Below, one piece after another: positions 11,389 through 23,772 of a DNA stretch of 64,000 nucleotides; position 1 is the stretch's first letter, and each line of letters starts with the position of its first letter. The stretch lies in assembly GCA_020466095.1 (NCBI GenBank), contig CM035809.1:6746723-6810722 (forward strand), read 5' to 3'. Source of the DNA: Chlorops oryzae. Taxonomy: Eukaryota > Arthropoda > Insecta > Diptera > Chloropidae. The position numbers and the translations under genes are program-made. The notes below the pieces were generated by a model. That model did no database searches. It was not told the DNA's origin and saw only the letters and a list, made by a program, of their open reading frames with translations.

Positions 11389-14089
11389 TACCAAGGGTAT
11401 TTGAGAATCCAGAGAGAAGCTCATGAAGAAGGACAACGCCTGAAACTGTCAGCGGTTGGACAAAGTCGGAAGTCTTGCACAAAAACACACGATTTTTACT
11501 TTAAAAAGAGCGATGAGTTGTGAGTTTAGTTGAAGACAGAATTGCCAGGAATGTTCCTCAGATGGCGATGTAGTAATTGACTTCCTTAGATCCCGAAATT
11601 ACCTCAATTTTCTTTGAGAACTATTGAGAACAATTGTCTTATCAAGTTTTCAATCATTTTTTTGCCCTGCCACCCTTGAATATAAAATTTAATAAGCATT
11701 AAAATCCCCATTCGAAAAGTTTTTTCTTTCTTTTCCTGCATCAAAATCTTATATTATCCCTAAACGAAAATACTCTCTTCCTCTCTACAGCCGACCGCAA
11801 ATTTTTCATCTTAATCTTCACATTCGTGTGAGCATTACAGTTTTTCTTTAAAACGAGGCAATCGAGCAGACACACTTTGCGAATTAAACTTTTTCGAAAG
11901 TTGATTTTCTTTTTGAATGAAAGTTTCCCATTCCGAATTAAAGTCTCCAATTGGAGGCTTACGAATACTTCAATGATTTTGAGCGCATTTGAGGGCGTAC
12001 TGTTACGGTTGTCTGTTGGGATTTGCATACACTTTCCAGCCTGCCTTTGTCGGTCGTTCTGTCAGTCTGTCAGTATTTCTGCTCAAATGCCTATTTGTTC
12101 AGCAAATGATGAAAGTTTTTGCTGTTGCTACGAATACAGTAATTTGCGCAAGCTGGCTCTAAAAGGATTAAAAAGTTCTCAAGCGTTTCAGGCTCAGCAA
12201 TCTGCAAATATATAATTGAGGTTAAACAGAAGTGTTTTTTTTTTATGTTTAATTTTTTTAATTTGAAGACTTCTGGAGGCTTGGCGCGTGTGCGTTCAAG
12301 TGTTTTTTATATGAAAACTAAATATGAACTTCAACATAATGAATACAAAATTTATAAAGAAAATATTTAAAAAAGCTAAATTTCATGTTTGAAAGAGCCA
12401 CCTGACGTATGAGTGATGTTCGTAATTTGTATGGAAATAAAATCAAGTATACGTGGGGTACGAGAAGAAATACTTTTGTAAGGAACACATTCATTTACAA
12501 TCGATATCAGGTAAATTTTTTTTCTGCACATTTATCACAATCCATTTGCGTATTATTCGCTCTTTTGCTATAAACACTATAAAATAGATCACTGAAACTG
12601 GAATTTTTCTTTCTTCTCTCGTGCTTCATTTTGGAATGTCTCTTTTTTGCATTGTCATGCTCCCAAAACTGTAATAAATCACAAAAAATAAAAAATGTGT
12701 GCAAGGACATTATGATTTGTGGATTCCTGAATGCATACAGTGCGGTGCATATAAATTAGGTTTACTCGGCGATGGGAAAAAAGAGAAAGAATGAAAAAAA
12801 AAAGAAATCAGCAGAGTTGAAGTGTACATAAGCCCTGTTGATTGCTCAATTATGTGCACATGAATTGAAAAAAGAAAGAAAAGTAAACCTTTTCAAGCTT
12901 TTCATAATCGTTTTTTTCTCTGTAAATTCCTACATACGTGGTGCCGGCTTGCTCACTTGCTAATTTTCTGCTCAAGCCCCAGGGGGCTCACTGCAGCCGC
13001 AACACAACAAAATAAAAAAAAATAAAAAATGGCAAACTCGTGTTCTTACACATGCGAACAGCAAACGTGAACTACTGAACGCATTCAGCAACAAAAGCAT
13101 TCATATAGGAAATGTCACATTGATGACATGGATTCCGGCAAGGGGGATGTCTTCGGACGGTTTCGGATGCGGCGGCCCCTAGCCAAACCTTTGAAAGTTA
13201 AACGTTGATCGGATATTTGACCAAATTGAAGGTATATTGTGGATCACAGTGTGTAAAGAGTTGATAATACGACCTCGGACATGGTGCAGTGGGTATCGGG
13301 AGCCCCAGAACTTGTGGCTGCTCGAAGCCCCGAAATTCGACGAAGGTTTGCCGACATTGTCAGAGCCTCAGTCGGTTTACTGGGTATGCATTTGAGCGCT
13401 GTCGCGTGAAATGAATAAACTGATGACACAAATGAATTTAGGATAAATTCTCATTCTTTCAGAAGCTTATACAACCTCATCATAAGTATTTCTTCTTCAT
13501 ACCGGAAAAATGTCACATTGTGTATTACCTTCATCCTATTGGGATAAAACACCCACATTCGTACGCTTTATGCTAATGCTTGTTTGCTGCTTTCATTGGA
13601 CTCGTTATTATAAGTCTGAGCATCTGCTTTCGACACGCAGCTACCTGCGGAATTGAGTTGTTGATATCAGTTCTTGGAACTTAACAACCAACTTGGGTGG
13701 TAGTTAGTCCATATAAAGGAACTTTTGCGTAGTTGATACTTTACAATGAGGTGTGTTCTTCCTTATTCAGTTTGGGTTGCATACTTATGCGGGTTATGTA
13801 AATATGTAATTCCAATCGATTCAAGGAAGTTCATGCGAGAGAATAATCGAATGCTTGCAAGGGTTTTCATATAAAATTTTCTTTTCACTGAAGATGTTTT
13901 TGGTTTAAAAATAGGTGAATATAATTTGAATTATTTACTTTCAATTTAAGCTCTGCTTTATTCAATCGGAACTTTATTTTATTGATTAATATTCAATAAT
14001 GATAGAATTAAGTTCTTCTTGCAGACAGTTCAGCGATTGGTTATGGCCTTGTCTTTTACTGATAATGCTTTTTAGTATCCAGAACGTAA
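11389..14089. other. No gene seen; one weak tRNA-like patch
   Basis: Open frames of up to 112 codons occur, but none shows a domain. A patch at 13282-13330 has TGGTGCAGTGGG (A-box-like) and CTCGAAGCCC (poor B box). It might be an old tRNA-derived repeat but I do not call it. The slightly GC-richer 13140-13420 holds no recognisable exon. Confidence 0.4.
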
Positions 14090-15260
14090 GGTCCAGTTAA
14101 CCTTAACTAACGATGTGTAGCATATAAAATGGAAAGAAAATTTTGACTTCAGTTCCTGAAAGTACTTCATAAATGTTATAAGCATCTATAGCATAGTTGG
14201 TTTTGCTACGTTGGTAATAGGTCAATTTTAAATCGATCTCAATAATGTTGGCCGAGGATAAAGATGCAAATTTTTGGCTTTTACTAATAGCCATATCCTG
14301 TAAGCCGTTTGGTTTTTCCTGTCTATAAAAAGTTTTAGCATTAGATTTCGAGAAAAGAACTGTAGTGACGATTGACCCAAAGAAACTCCAACTAGTTGAT
14401 ACAAATAGGAAAAATTTGAAATATTTAACTACAATTTCAGCTCCTTTTACCATATCTGTCCCATAGCTCCTAAGCTGGTATAGCTTTTATAAAACACTTT
14501 TGAATAAAATTATGGAAAAACCAAGTTGAACAGCTCCTTTGACCACTTAAGTTGTATCTGAACGCTCTTTGATAGTGTTATGGATTTCAAAAGTTAACGA
14601 TTTTTACCCGAAATAAAAAGGATAAACCTAAAAATTAACCCTTTGACTATGCTCTAAATTGTTCATATAGCCCAATTGCTTTCACAGAATAAATCGACGA
14701 ATCTTACGATCTTAACTGCTTGATGAAGTTAAGTAAACAATTTTTACCAAAAATCGGAAGAAAAAACGCAAATTCTGAAATACTGATTAGAAATTCTTTT
14801 CACGGTTCGGAACCATTTGCTTTGGATTAAAAAACTTCGTGCTTACCCAAAGGATGATTTTGCGTTTTTTCTTCCGATTTTTGGTAAAAATTGTTCAACT
14901 TCGCACCGACAAAACGGTATCAAGTATTGCTCAGATGCAGATTGTGTATATGAAGAGGTTGTTTAGTTAGAATCTTTCTATATTTGCATTAAAAAATGTT
15001 GATAAAATGTTTATTGCCTTGGGAGCTATAGGCCATACAAAATAAAATATGATAAAAAATACGTCAAATTTTAAGAATTTTTGCAATTTGCACCTACTCG
15101 ATATAGGATTTTCGGGTCGATTTGTACTAAAACTATTTAAAATGAGTTCAGAGCTATAAATTGTGATAGAAATGAAATTAAAATATTGAACGGATTACGA
15201 GATATAGCCATAAGTAAGTGAGTAATTTAATTCTCGGCCCCACATTTTGAAGTCTATTTA
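14090..15260. repeat. Diverged inverted repeat of a dispersed family
   Basis: The minus strand of 14100-14460 and the plus strand of 15000-15260 both resemble 42265-42580: shared phrases are GGAGCTATAGGCC, TTAAATATTT, GGGTC.GT..TACTA, AAATTAAAATATT.AAC and the TTCAGTTCCT/AGGAACTGAA end. The two arms lie head to head around a hairpin at 14738-14895. The 116-codon frame at 14103-14453 (minus) is part of this repeat and is not called as a gene. Confidence 0.6.
14738..14895. repeat. Hairpin with 37-bp perfect arms
   Basis: AACAATTTTTACCAAAAATC and the continuing GGAAGAAAAAACGCAAA on the left recur as a perfect inverted copy on the right, separated by about 80 bp. Confidence 0.85.
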
Positions 15261-18200
15261 AAAAAAAAGTAGACGTGAATTGACAAAACTGAGTATGAGG
15301 CGATGTTATACTCACCGAGCACTTTCAAAAACAGTCGTCAAATTTTTGTTTACAAAATCGTGTCGCACTGTGTAATTAAAAAACTCAGGCACGTACAAAC
15401 AAGAAAATCAACTTTTCCCTCAGTTTTTCAGAAATGAGAGCTGACTATGACCAATAACCTTCTAAAAAAAAAAATAGAATTCAGATATTTTACAAAGTAT
15501 GACAGTACAAACCCAAAAATAGTTTTAAACAACTTTTGAACTATCGTTTCCGGTAGACCTTTCTGTGGAAATGCCCATATAGGATATTCTAGGAGTAATT
15601 TAATCATTTCCTTCTGAGTTAAGCTAAGAACCGTCACGATTGCAGTGCCATAATTTCACTTTGTTTATATACTCAACCATCATCTTAGCCATTAGCTATG
15701 ATTGAATAAATGTCAGTTGATTTTTTCTGCTTATACATCTTCCCTTCATTCAATTATTTTATGCAAAAAACCCATTCAAGAAGTTATTTTGAAACGGCAG
15801 AAAATCTGCATCACTTCGATGAGCAAAAATTTCAGTACAATTCATAATGTTCAACCAAGCTAGATGCAGTTGCTTCTGTGCCATCGTAAGGCTTGAGAGC
15901 ACTTGAGAAACACAGTCACAAAAAAGCTATAGAAATTATAATAATAAATAAACTTTTAAAGTGTCGGATTATTTAATTAGAGCAAAAACGAGCGCACGCT
16001 TTGAGGACAATGCACACTCGAAATGAATGAAACCAGAAAATAAGCCACACACAAAAAATTGATGTCACCAAAAATAAAAAAAAAAACAACAACGGGTATT
16101 CGAAAAGAAAACACAAGCAAGAAGACTAAATAAACAGAAATATGAACCAAGAAAGGAAAACAACCAAATAAATAAAAAGGAAAATAGGACCATTGAGAAG
16201 GAAGGAAAGGAGGCCATGAGGCTGTGTGACTGCAAGGATGAAAGTTCAAATGCGAAACAAAAGCACTCGTAAACAACTAAAACGATTCATGGGTGGGGGG
16301 AGGTGGGGGTTCAACAAAGGACCCGAGACGGTTGCGTTGAAAATTGACGCCAACATGAAAATAGAACAACGAATTGAAGGAAATAACAATAAAAATCATA
16401 TTGAGCAATACCATAGAATAGGCAACAAAATGGAAACGGAAAGTCGAAAAAAGTTTCAACTCTTGGATTAACATCGACAGAAATATTGTTTCAAACTAGC
16501 GCCTAAAGTGTGAGATTTACTTTGGGAGCAGCCGACAAATGACAGGAAAAAGCTTAAATAAAGATATGTAACTGACTTGGTGCGGCCGTTTTGCTGGTCT
16601 GATTTATTATGATTTATTTTCCGGAAACAAAATTTTGAACATTTTTCTCAGTTGTTGCAAGGAAAATGTGCGGGCTGTTTGACTCTTCAATGGCTGGCGT
16701 TAAAGGACTATTTATTTTTCTTGAATTGGTAGAAGAGCAATTCCTTAAAATTGCAAAAGAATCCATAATATTTTTATTTATGTTTTTGATTTATATTTTA
16801 ACGCTTCACTTAATCCCGAACCAGTAATAGAAGACATCAAAAATATTGCTCTTAAATATTTTTCCGAAACATTGACACACTTTGCTGATTGAAATGTGAA
16901 TTTGAGCGAATTCTCAAATTGCATTTGGCTGGTCCCCAAAATGAAGGGTTGTTGAATCATGAAATCAAGCAAAGCAATTTGTCTCATGCTTCTCATAAAT
17001 GAAAATATTACAATTTATGTGGCTGATATTGTGGTGGAGCTGAATATTTTTGTGTGAAGAAATTGAAGAATATGAAGAAATATAAAGAGAAATGTATGTG
17101 GTACCATTTCGACTGGCAATTAAAGAATTTCGCAAAAGTCTTGAAAGAAATTTAAGCTTCATTTGATTCAAAAAAGAAAATTTCGATGGAACATAGTTAC
17201 CAAAGCTTTTTATATGAGTGGCTTCTCCAGTTCTTAAGTGTTGAGAACTGAAAGTATAAGTTTATATCCCTTCCTACTTTCCCATTTTTTAAAGTTCAAA
17301 ACACATGATTCTATTCTATAGATGAGCTTTCCTAAATGGGTCATATAACTTCGAAGTTATCTGTAGAATCCCAAGGGTTGCTTAATGCCTATTGGAAGGA
17401 AACAAGTAAACAAGCTAAGTCAACCTTGATATAGCCTGCTTTCCACTTAATCTTTCCTATTGAAATTTATAACAATCTCTCATTTGTAGGCGTGACAGAG
17501 GACGTAGCAGAAAGACCATATTTATTCTTAGGAGGGATATATCTCCACTGTTCCTTCAATAGCTTAACAAATGTGAAAGGTAAGTGTTTAGTGTTTCTCG
17601 TGCGGTAAGCATTTCCCTATATACACATGTATTTTGATAAAAAGATACACCGACAGATAGATGGATGAGAAGACAAGTTGATATATCCAAATTGAAAGAG
17701 AATAAGAAATTAGAAAAATTTAGAATATTATGAGATGAGATCTTTCACATACCAAAATGGCTGCCAAAGTATAGAAATGAAGGTAACATTTTCTCATTGA
17801 TTGCCAAATATCCCGAGAAATCTTTGTATGTTTAAAAAGGCCAAATAAATGACTGTAAGCCTCACTTGATAAGGTTTTCCTTAAAATGTAACGGAAGGCG
17901 AAACATTTTTTCTGAATCACCAACCCTCTTGAGAAAAGCACTTTAGTAAGGCATACCCTCTACACCCTGTGTACACCAGAGCAGCTCAGTTCTAGTTGTT
18001 AGAAGACCAGCACAAAATCATTTCCCCTATTGAAGCCGAGCATGAAAAGAATGATCAAGCAAGTGAAACGAATTGCGTCCCCCTCAGATGAAGAACGAAA
18101 AGACTTTAATCTATCTTCTCTCTCGCTAAGCCACACCTTTTTCGTTCAATCTCCCTGTCAGCAAACTTAACTCAATTTGAAAGTTTTCCAACAGCCAAAG

Positions 18201-18455
18201 CAATATATAAGAAAAAAGTGCAACATCAGTTAAATCAACACAAGAAAATCAATATACGAAATGGTTTTCTTCGCGACAAAACGGAAAAAACAAAGAAAAA
18301 TGCGCACGTTTCGAAAGAAATTTTGATTGCAAAAATAATTTCAAGATTCCATGCCAAGGCCATGCACCACACATAAAAACTTGAATATCAAAACAAAATT
18401 GAAAAATTTCAAATCATAAAAATATATTTCCTCTTAGAGAGAATTCAGAGAAATA
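15261..18455. other. No gene seen
   Basis: Includes a purine-rich part (16080-16310) with a G-rich run near 16291. Frames of up to 99 codons lack domains. This lies downstream of the putative minus-strand first exon at 18632-18793, so unrecognised exons of that gene could be here. I could not support any. Confidence 0.4.
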
Positions 18456-18631
18456 GGGAAAGAAAGAAATAATTGAAAGGCCAAGTGTGAAGTGCAGAAA
18501 TTGAAGATTCTCATTAAAAATATTTTTTGCGCTATAAAAAATTTTTTAAAAATTGTAAGAAATTGAAGGAACGCTAAAAGCACTACAATAAAATCGGCGG
18601 GTACTTTTGTATATTCATGGAAATTACTCAC

Positions 18632-18793
18632 CAAAACCAAAACGAGGCAGCTCCTTTTCGAACTGAGTTCCTTCCGGTGTCCGTGCTGTCGCTGGTCGTA
18701 GCGCTGACGTATGCTTGTTTATTTATTTACGTTGCGTATACGACGGCGAGGATTATGCGTTGACTCAAATTTGTTTCGTACACTTTTCGCTGT
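18632..18793 (-). other. Putative non-coding first exon (copy 1)
   Basis: On the minus strand a relatively GC-rich block (with CGCCGTCGTATACG and CGACCAGCGACAGC) ends in TTTTG followed by GTGAGTAA, a near-ideal splice donor. There is no ATG in the block. A TATA box lies upstream at 18817-18823, giving a start site near 18793. I infer a 5'-UTR exon of a minus-strand gene whose coding part I cannot see. Confidence 0.4.
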
Positions 18794-18816
18794 GTTTGCA
18801 CTTTAATATTTGAAAG

Positions 18817-18823
18817 TTTTATA
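18817..18823 (-). promoter_or_regulatory. TATA box of putative first exon (copy 1)
   Basis: TATAAAA on the minus strand, about 30 bp ahead of the inferred start near 18793. No strong initiator motif is seen. Confidence 0.35.
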
Positions 18824-19579
18824 GATTTTTATTTTTATGATTTATAACTTTTGCTCTTCGTGATTTATTTCGTTTCTTTCGGAATACGCTTGACGGTGAT
18901 ATTTTTTATCGTTTCCTTCGAGGGGACAAAAAAGAGAATTCGGTTTTTAACATTAAAATTTGATTTACTTAAAGTTTCCTATTTTAGGTCTTAATTGCTA
19001 TGCAAGCGATCGAAGAAAATACAGATAATAGTAGGGCTATTAAATAAATTAAATAATATAGGTATTTTTTACGTGAATTGAATTGAAAAACTAAAGGAAA
19101 AAACATCACCTTGTATAGAGAAAAATATTTCCATACAGAACTTAAGTCATGTTGATGATAATATGCATAGCCAACTTAGACAACATAGACTTAAACATTG
19201 TAAATGGCTAAAATATTGCCTACTGTATTGTAGAAAAGTCAACTTCGAACACGAGGTCCGGATTTATTGACCAATATTCTTTTTAATGCCTAATTTTCTG
19301 TCTCTGTCAATGAAATTCAGTTTTCATGAAGGAGCAAACCAAATTAATAACAAATTAATTTGAACAAAAAATTTATCATTAACAAAATAAAATACTCTAG
19401 TCAAATTGAAGAAAATCAAATATTACCAAACCTCCATTTTGTTTACTCTCAAATTACAGTAACATTGTTGTCTTCTTTGGCAAGATAGGACAAGACAAGA
19501 CAACAATGTAGCCATTCTATGAAGCTTCCGGCACAATCGAATCCTTTATGTCTTTTTCTTATAGTCTATCAGGCCAAAA

Positions 19580-19745
19580 TAAAGTCAGCCTGTAGTTGGT
19601 TGAAATACCAACTTACGAAGCAAAAGGATCTGGGTTCAACTCCCAGCTGAGGTCCTGGATGTTTTAATCGTTTTTCCTGATTTTTTTTTTTTCTCCATTA
19701 TCCATGGTATCTTCACGGGCCCATGTGAGGACCCTTTATTGGTGG
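19580..19745 (+). mobile_element. tRNA-derived SINE (copy 1)
   Basis: CTGTAGTTGGTT (A-box-like, 19590) and GGGTTCAACTCCC (B box, 19632) with a perfect five-pair T-stem (CTGGG with CCCAG). The possible anticodon loop TTACGAA would read ACG (Arg), but its stem does not pair. A poly-T and then CATGGTATCT.CACGGGCCC follow. A similar body is found in the SINE at 54522, which suggests one SINE family. Boundaries are uncertain. Confidence 0.6.
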
Positions 19746-20175
19746 CAGTCTAAATAATCTAACTTTACCTAACTTGGACTGATATAATGAATTGTGTGTA
19801 ATTATTTTCTAATGACTTCATTCGCTTTTTTTTTTGACAATATCAAGTGAAGTCTATTCCGATTGTATAACAAATACGATATATACCAAAATATTTATAC
19901 TGCGCTCTAGGGCGGCAAAACCACTTAAAAAGTCATTTAATTTTACGTCAGTGTCGGATGAAACAAAGGTTCAATATTTCGAACCCTTAATTTGTTCAAG
20001 CCCAAACTTTTTTTTTATTTTCACTATAAAATACTATAGCCTAAACCTACTCTACACAGAAAAAATTTTGCATCGTTATTTCTACGATAGGAAGACATAT
20101 AAAAACATAATAGAATCTACGTAAAATACAATAAGTTTTACTGTAAATCCAATAGTTTCTACTGTGGAAGAATTA

Positions 20176-20723
20176 AGCTGCAATCATTCATGGCATAAGA
20201 CGGCATAACAGAACATAACATAAATTAACATAAGCGCTTTTTGAGTATTCAGTGAAGACATAAGAGAACATAAGAGCACAGAAGAGGCAATGTTGCAGTT
20301 TGCTCACATTGCGGAAAGGGGAAAAAATTATTTCCACAATATCTCAAGAAATAATTAACAAACGCTTGTAAATCAGTCCGGGACATGCCCAAAAGTAATT
20401 AAATATATTTTCCTTTAAAAAAAAATTATATGCTTAATACTATTTTAATATATTACAAAATTAGTAATTGTGGCTTTTCGAGAATTTCGAAAAAAGGGGA
20501 GTGTTGCAGCTTTCGGAACAAGTTTGTAGCACAAATTCAAATCAGCTGGCTCGAACTTACATAAGACGGCATAAGAAAAATATGTTTTCCAAAGCTTCTT
20601 CTGTTCTGTAATGTTATGTTATGCCATCACTGACCACTTGCATACAACATGTATTGAATAGATAGGACCAGCTGATTATGCTATGTTATGTTATGCCGTC
20701 TAATGCCATGAATGATTGCAGCT
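20176..20723. mobile_element. TTA-flanked MITE (copy 1), 548 bp
   Basis: Inverted ends of about 50 bp: AGCTGCAATCATTCATGGCA, continuing with TAAGACGGCATAAC. It is flanked by TTA on both sides, the 3-bp duplication typical of PIF/Harbinger transposition. The CATAAGACGGCATAA motif also recurs inside (near 20562), and the inside holds many ATAACAT steps. No transposase. It is nested in a larger TIR element. Confidence 0.75.
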
Positions 20724-20911
20724 TTATGTCCATCATAGATTTTACGATAGATATATCATAGATTTTACGATGGAAATATCATAGAATCTAAGATGGAATG
20801 TCATAAAATCTACGTGAATTTCAATAAGTTCTACTGTAAATCTAATAGTTTCTACTATTTCCCACTTACATTGATATTAATATAATCAATCCAGCAAGCT
20901 CAAATCATATA

Positions 20912-20982
20912 TCGCGATGGCGTAGTTTGAAATGCGCTAGATTTCTTATCTGGAAGGTCCGAGTTCGAACCCTGTCACGGAG
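20912..20982 (+). other. tRNA-like Pol III module (copy 1)
   Basis: A-box TGGCGTAGTTT at 20918 and B-box GAGTTCGAACCC at 20961. The anticodon-type stem CTAGA/TCTGG pairs around a seven-base loop. The T-stem no longer pairs fully. No nearby terminator. Confidence 0.6.
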
Positions 20983-21191
20983 AAAAGAATTTGTGGAAAA
21001 ATGGAGAATAAAACAAGGAAGTAAATTTGAAGGAAATAATACGGGGGGAACGGAAAATAAGTTGCCAACTAATAAATAGTTGCTTTCATCGCGCCTTCCA
21101 AAACGTCACGCCACAAGCTCTTTCAAGAAATTCCTATAGAACCTTTTTTTAATTTTTTAAGCAAAAAATCTTTTATTTCTCAGTTTTTTAA

Positions 21192-21257
21192 CCCAGTAGC
21201 GCCTAGCGATGCCATATGGCATCACTAAAAAAGTTCGTGTTTTGTCATCAAAACTTA
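21192..21257. other. Unique spacer between duplication copies
   Basis: About 66 bp found at neither outer edge of the duplication. It contains a perfect 16-bp palindrome, GATGCCATATGGCATC. Confidence 0.7.
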
Positions 21258-21439
21258 TAGGGAAAGAAAGAAATAATTGAAAGGCCAAGTGTGAAGTGCA
21301 GAAATTGAAGATTCTCATTAAAAATATTTTTTGCGCTATAAAAAAAATTTTTTTAAAAAATTGTAAGAAATTGAAGGAACGCTAAAAGCACTACAATAAA
21401 ATCGGCGGGTACTTTTGTATATTCATGGAAATTACTCAC

Positions 21440-21601
21440 CAAAACCAAAACGAGGCAGCTCCTTTTCGAACTGAGTTCCTTCCGGTGTCCGTGCTGTCGC
21501 TGGTCGTAGCGCTGACGTATGCTTGTTTATTTATTTACGTTGCGTATACGACGGCGAGGATTATGCGTTGACTCAAATTTGTTTCGTACACTTTTCGCTG
21601 T
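21440..21601 (-). other. Putative non-coding first exon (copy 2)
   Basis: Nearly identical to 18632-18793, with the same GTGAGTAA donor and no ATG. If both copies work they would be alternative first exons of the same minus-strand gene. Confidence 0.4.
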
Positions 21602-21624
21602 GTTTGCACTTTAATATTTGAAAG

Positions 21625-21631
21625 TTTTATA
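21625..21631 (-). promoter_or_regulatory. TATA box of putative first exon (copy 2)
   Basis: TATAAAA conserved at the same distance from the exon as in copy 1. Confidence 0.35.
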
Positions 21632-22379
21632 GATTTTTATTTTTATGATTTATAACTTTTGCTCTTCGTGATTTATTTCGTTTCTTTCGGAATACGCTTG
21701 ACGGTGATATTTTTTATCGTTTCCTTCGAGGGGACAAAAAAGAGATTTCGGTTTTTAACATTAAAATTTGATTTACTTAAAGTTTCCTGTTTTAGGTCTT
21801 AATTGCTATGCAAGCGAACGAAAAAAAAAATACAGATAATAGTAGGGCTATTAAATAAATTAAATAATATAGGTATTTTTTGCGTGAATTGATTTGAAAA
21901 ATTAAAGAAAAAATCATCACCTTGTATAGAGAAAAATGTTTCCATACAGAACTTAAGTCATGTTGATAATATGCATGGCCAAAGGGACTTAAACATTGTA
22001 CATGGCTAAAATATTGCCTACTGTATTGTAGAAAAGTCAACTTCGAACACGATGTCCGGATTTATGGACCAATATTCTTTTTAATGCCTAATTTTCTGTC
22101 TCTGTCAATGAAATTCAGTTTTCATGAAGGAGCAAACCAAATTAATAACAAATTAATTTGAACAAAAAATTTATCATTAACAAAATAAAATACTCTAGTC
22201 GAATTGAAGAAAATCAAATATTACCAAACCTCCATTTTGTTTACTCTCAAATTACAGTAACATTGTTGTCTTCTTTGGCAAGATAGGACAAGACAAGACA
22301 ACAATGTAGCCATTCTATAAAGCTTCCGGCACAATCGAATCCTTTATGTCTTTTTTTTTATAGTCTATCAGGCCAAAAT

Positions 22380-22545
22380 AAAGTCAGCCTGTAGTTGGTT
22401 GAGATACCAACTTACGAAGCAAAAGGATCTAAGTTGAACTCCCAGCTGAGGTCCTCGATGTTTTAATCGTTTTTCCTGATTTCTTTTTTTTTTCTCCATT
22501 ATCCATGGTATCTTTACGGGCCCATGTGAGGACCCTTAATTGGTG
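22380..22545 (+). mobile_element. tRNA-derived SINE (copy 2)
   Basis: Duplicate of the SINE at 19580. Its B box now reads AAGTTGAACTCCC, which breaks the GGTTC core, so Pol III activity is unlikely for this copy. Confidence 0.55.
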
Positions 22546-22977
22546 GCAGTCTAAATAATCTAACTTTACCTAACTTGGACTGATATAATGAATTGTGTGT
22601 AATTATTTTCTAATGACTTCATTCGCTTTTTTTTTGGACAATATGAAGTGAAGTCTATTCCGATTGTATAACAAATACGATATATACCAAAATATTTATA
22701 CTGCGCTCTAGGGCGGCAAAATCACTTAAAAAATCATTTATTTTTACGTCAGTGTCGGATGAAACAAAGGTTCAATATTTCGAACCCTTAATTTGTTCAA
22801 GCCCAAACTTTTCTTTTATTTTCACTATAAAATACTAAAGCCTCAACCTACTCTACACTGAAAAAATTTTTCATCCTTGTTTCTACGATAGGAAGACATA
22901 GAAAAATATAATAGAATGTACGTAAAATACAATAAGTTTTACTGTAAATCCAATAGTTTCTACTGTGGAAGAAATTA

Positions 22978-23518
22978 AGCTGCAATCATTCATGGCATAA
23001 GACGGCATAACAGAACATAACATAAATTAACAAAGCGCTTTTTGAGTAGTCAGTGAAGACATAAGAGACATAAGAGCACAGAAGAGGCAATGTTGCAGTT
23101 TGCTCACATTGCGGAAAGGGGGAAAAATATTTCCAATTTCTCAAGAAATAATTAACAAACGCTTGTAAATCAGTTCGGGACATGCCAAAAAGTAATTAAA
23201 TATATTTGCTTTAATAAAAAATTATTGCTTAATACTATTTTAATATATTACAAAATTAGTAATTGTGGCTTTTCGAGATTTTCGAAAAAAGGGGAATGTT
23301 GCAGCTTTGGGAACAAGTTGGTAGCACAAATTCAAATCAGCTGGCTCGAACTTACATAAGACGGCATAAGAAAAATCTGTTTTCCAAAGCTTCTTCTGTT
23401 CTGTAATGTTATGTTATGCCATCACTGACCACTTGCATACAACATTTATTGAATAGATAGGACCAGCTGATTATGCTATGTTATGTTATGCCGTCTTATG
23501 CCATGAATGATTGCAGCT
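22978..23518. mobile_element. TTA-flanked MITE (copy 2), 541 bp
   Basis: Duplicate of 20176-20723, with the same AGCTGCAATCATTCATGGCA ends and TTA flanks. Confidence 0.75.
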
Positions 23519-23701
23519 TTATGTCCATCATAGATTTTACGATAGATATATCATAGATTTTACGATGGCAATATCATAGAATCTACGATGGAAATATCAT
23601 AGAATCTAAGTAAAATACAATAAGTTCTACTGTTAATCTAATAGTTTCTACTGTTTCCCACTTACATTGATATATTCAATCTAGCAAGCTGAAATTATAT
23701 C

Positions 23702-23772
23702 TCGCGATGACGTAGTTTGAAGTGTGCTAGATTAGTAATCTGGAAGGTCCGAGTTCGAACCCTGTCACGGAG
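23702..23772 (+). other. tRNA-like Pol III module (copy 2)
   Basis: As 20912-20982. Here the anticodon-type arm CTAGA-TTAGTAA-TCTGG is well formed; the loop would read AGT (Thr), with A after it as in real tRNAs. The B box GAGTTCGAACCC is intact, while the A box is TGACGTAGTTT. Derived from a tRNA but not a working one. Confidence 0.6.

Larger units (their letters stand above)
18456..21191. repeat. Tandem duplication, copy 1 (about 2.73 kb)
   Basis: From ATAGGGAAAGAAAGAAATAA onward the sequence recurs at 21258 with a few per cent differences and small indels, up to TTTTATTTCTCA.TTTTTTA. Copy 1 carries a putative minus-strand promoter and first exon, a short hairpin, a tRNA-like SINE, the left part of a TIR element and a nested TTA-flanked MITE. 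The break at its right end lies inside the TIR element, which is complete only in copy 2. Confidence 0.9.

Noticed and set aside
13270..13345. tRNA-like patch with TGGTGCAGTGGG
   Set aside because: The B box lacks the TTCGA core and the arms do not pair.
14103..14453. 116-codon minus-strand open frame
   Set aside because: It lies within a dispersed repeat also found at 15000-15260 and 42265-42580, where the frame is not kept.
15977..16276. 99-codon hydrophobic minus-strand frame
   Set aside because: Arises from purine-rich plus-strand sequence; the Phe/Val/Leu-rich translation is compositional, with no family resemblance.
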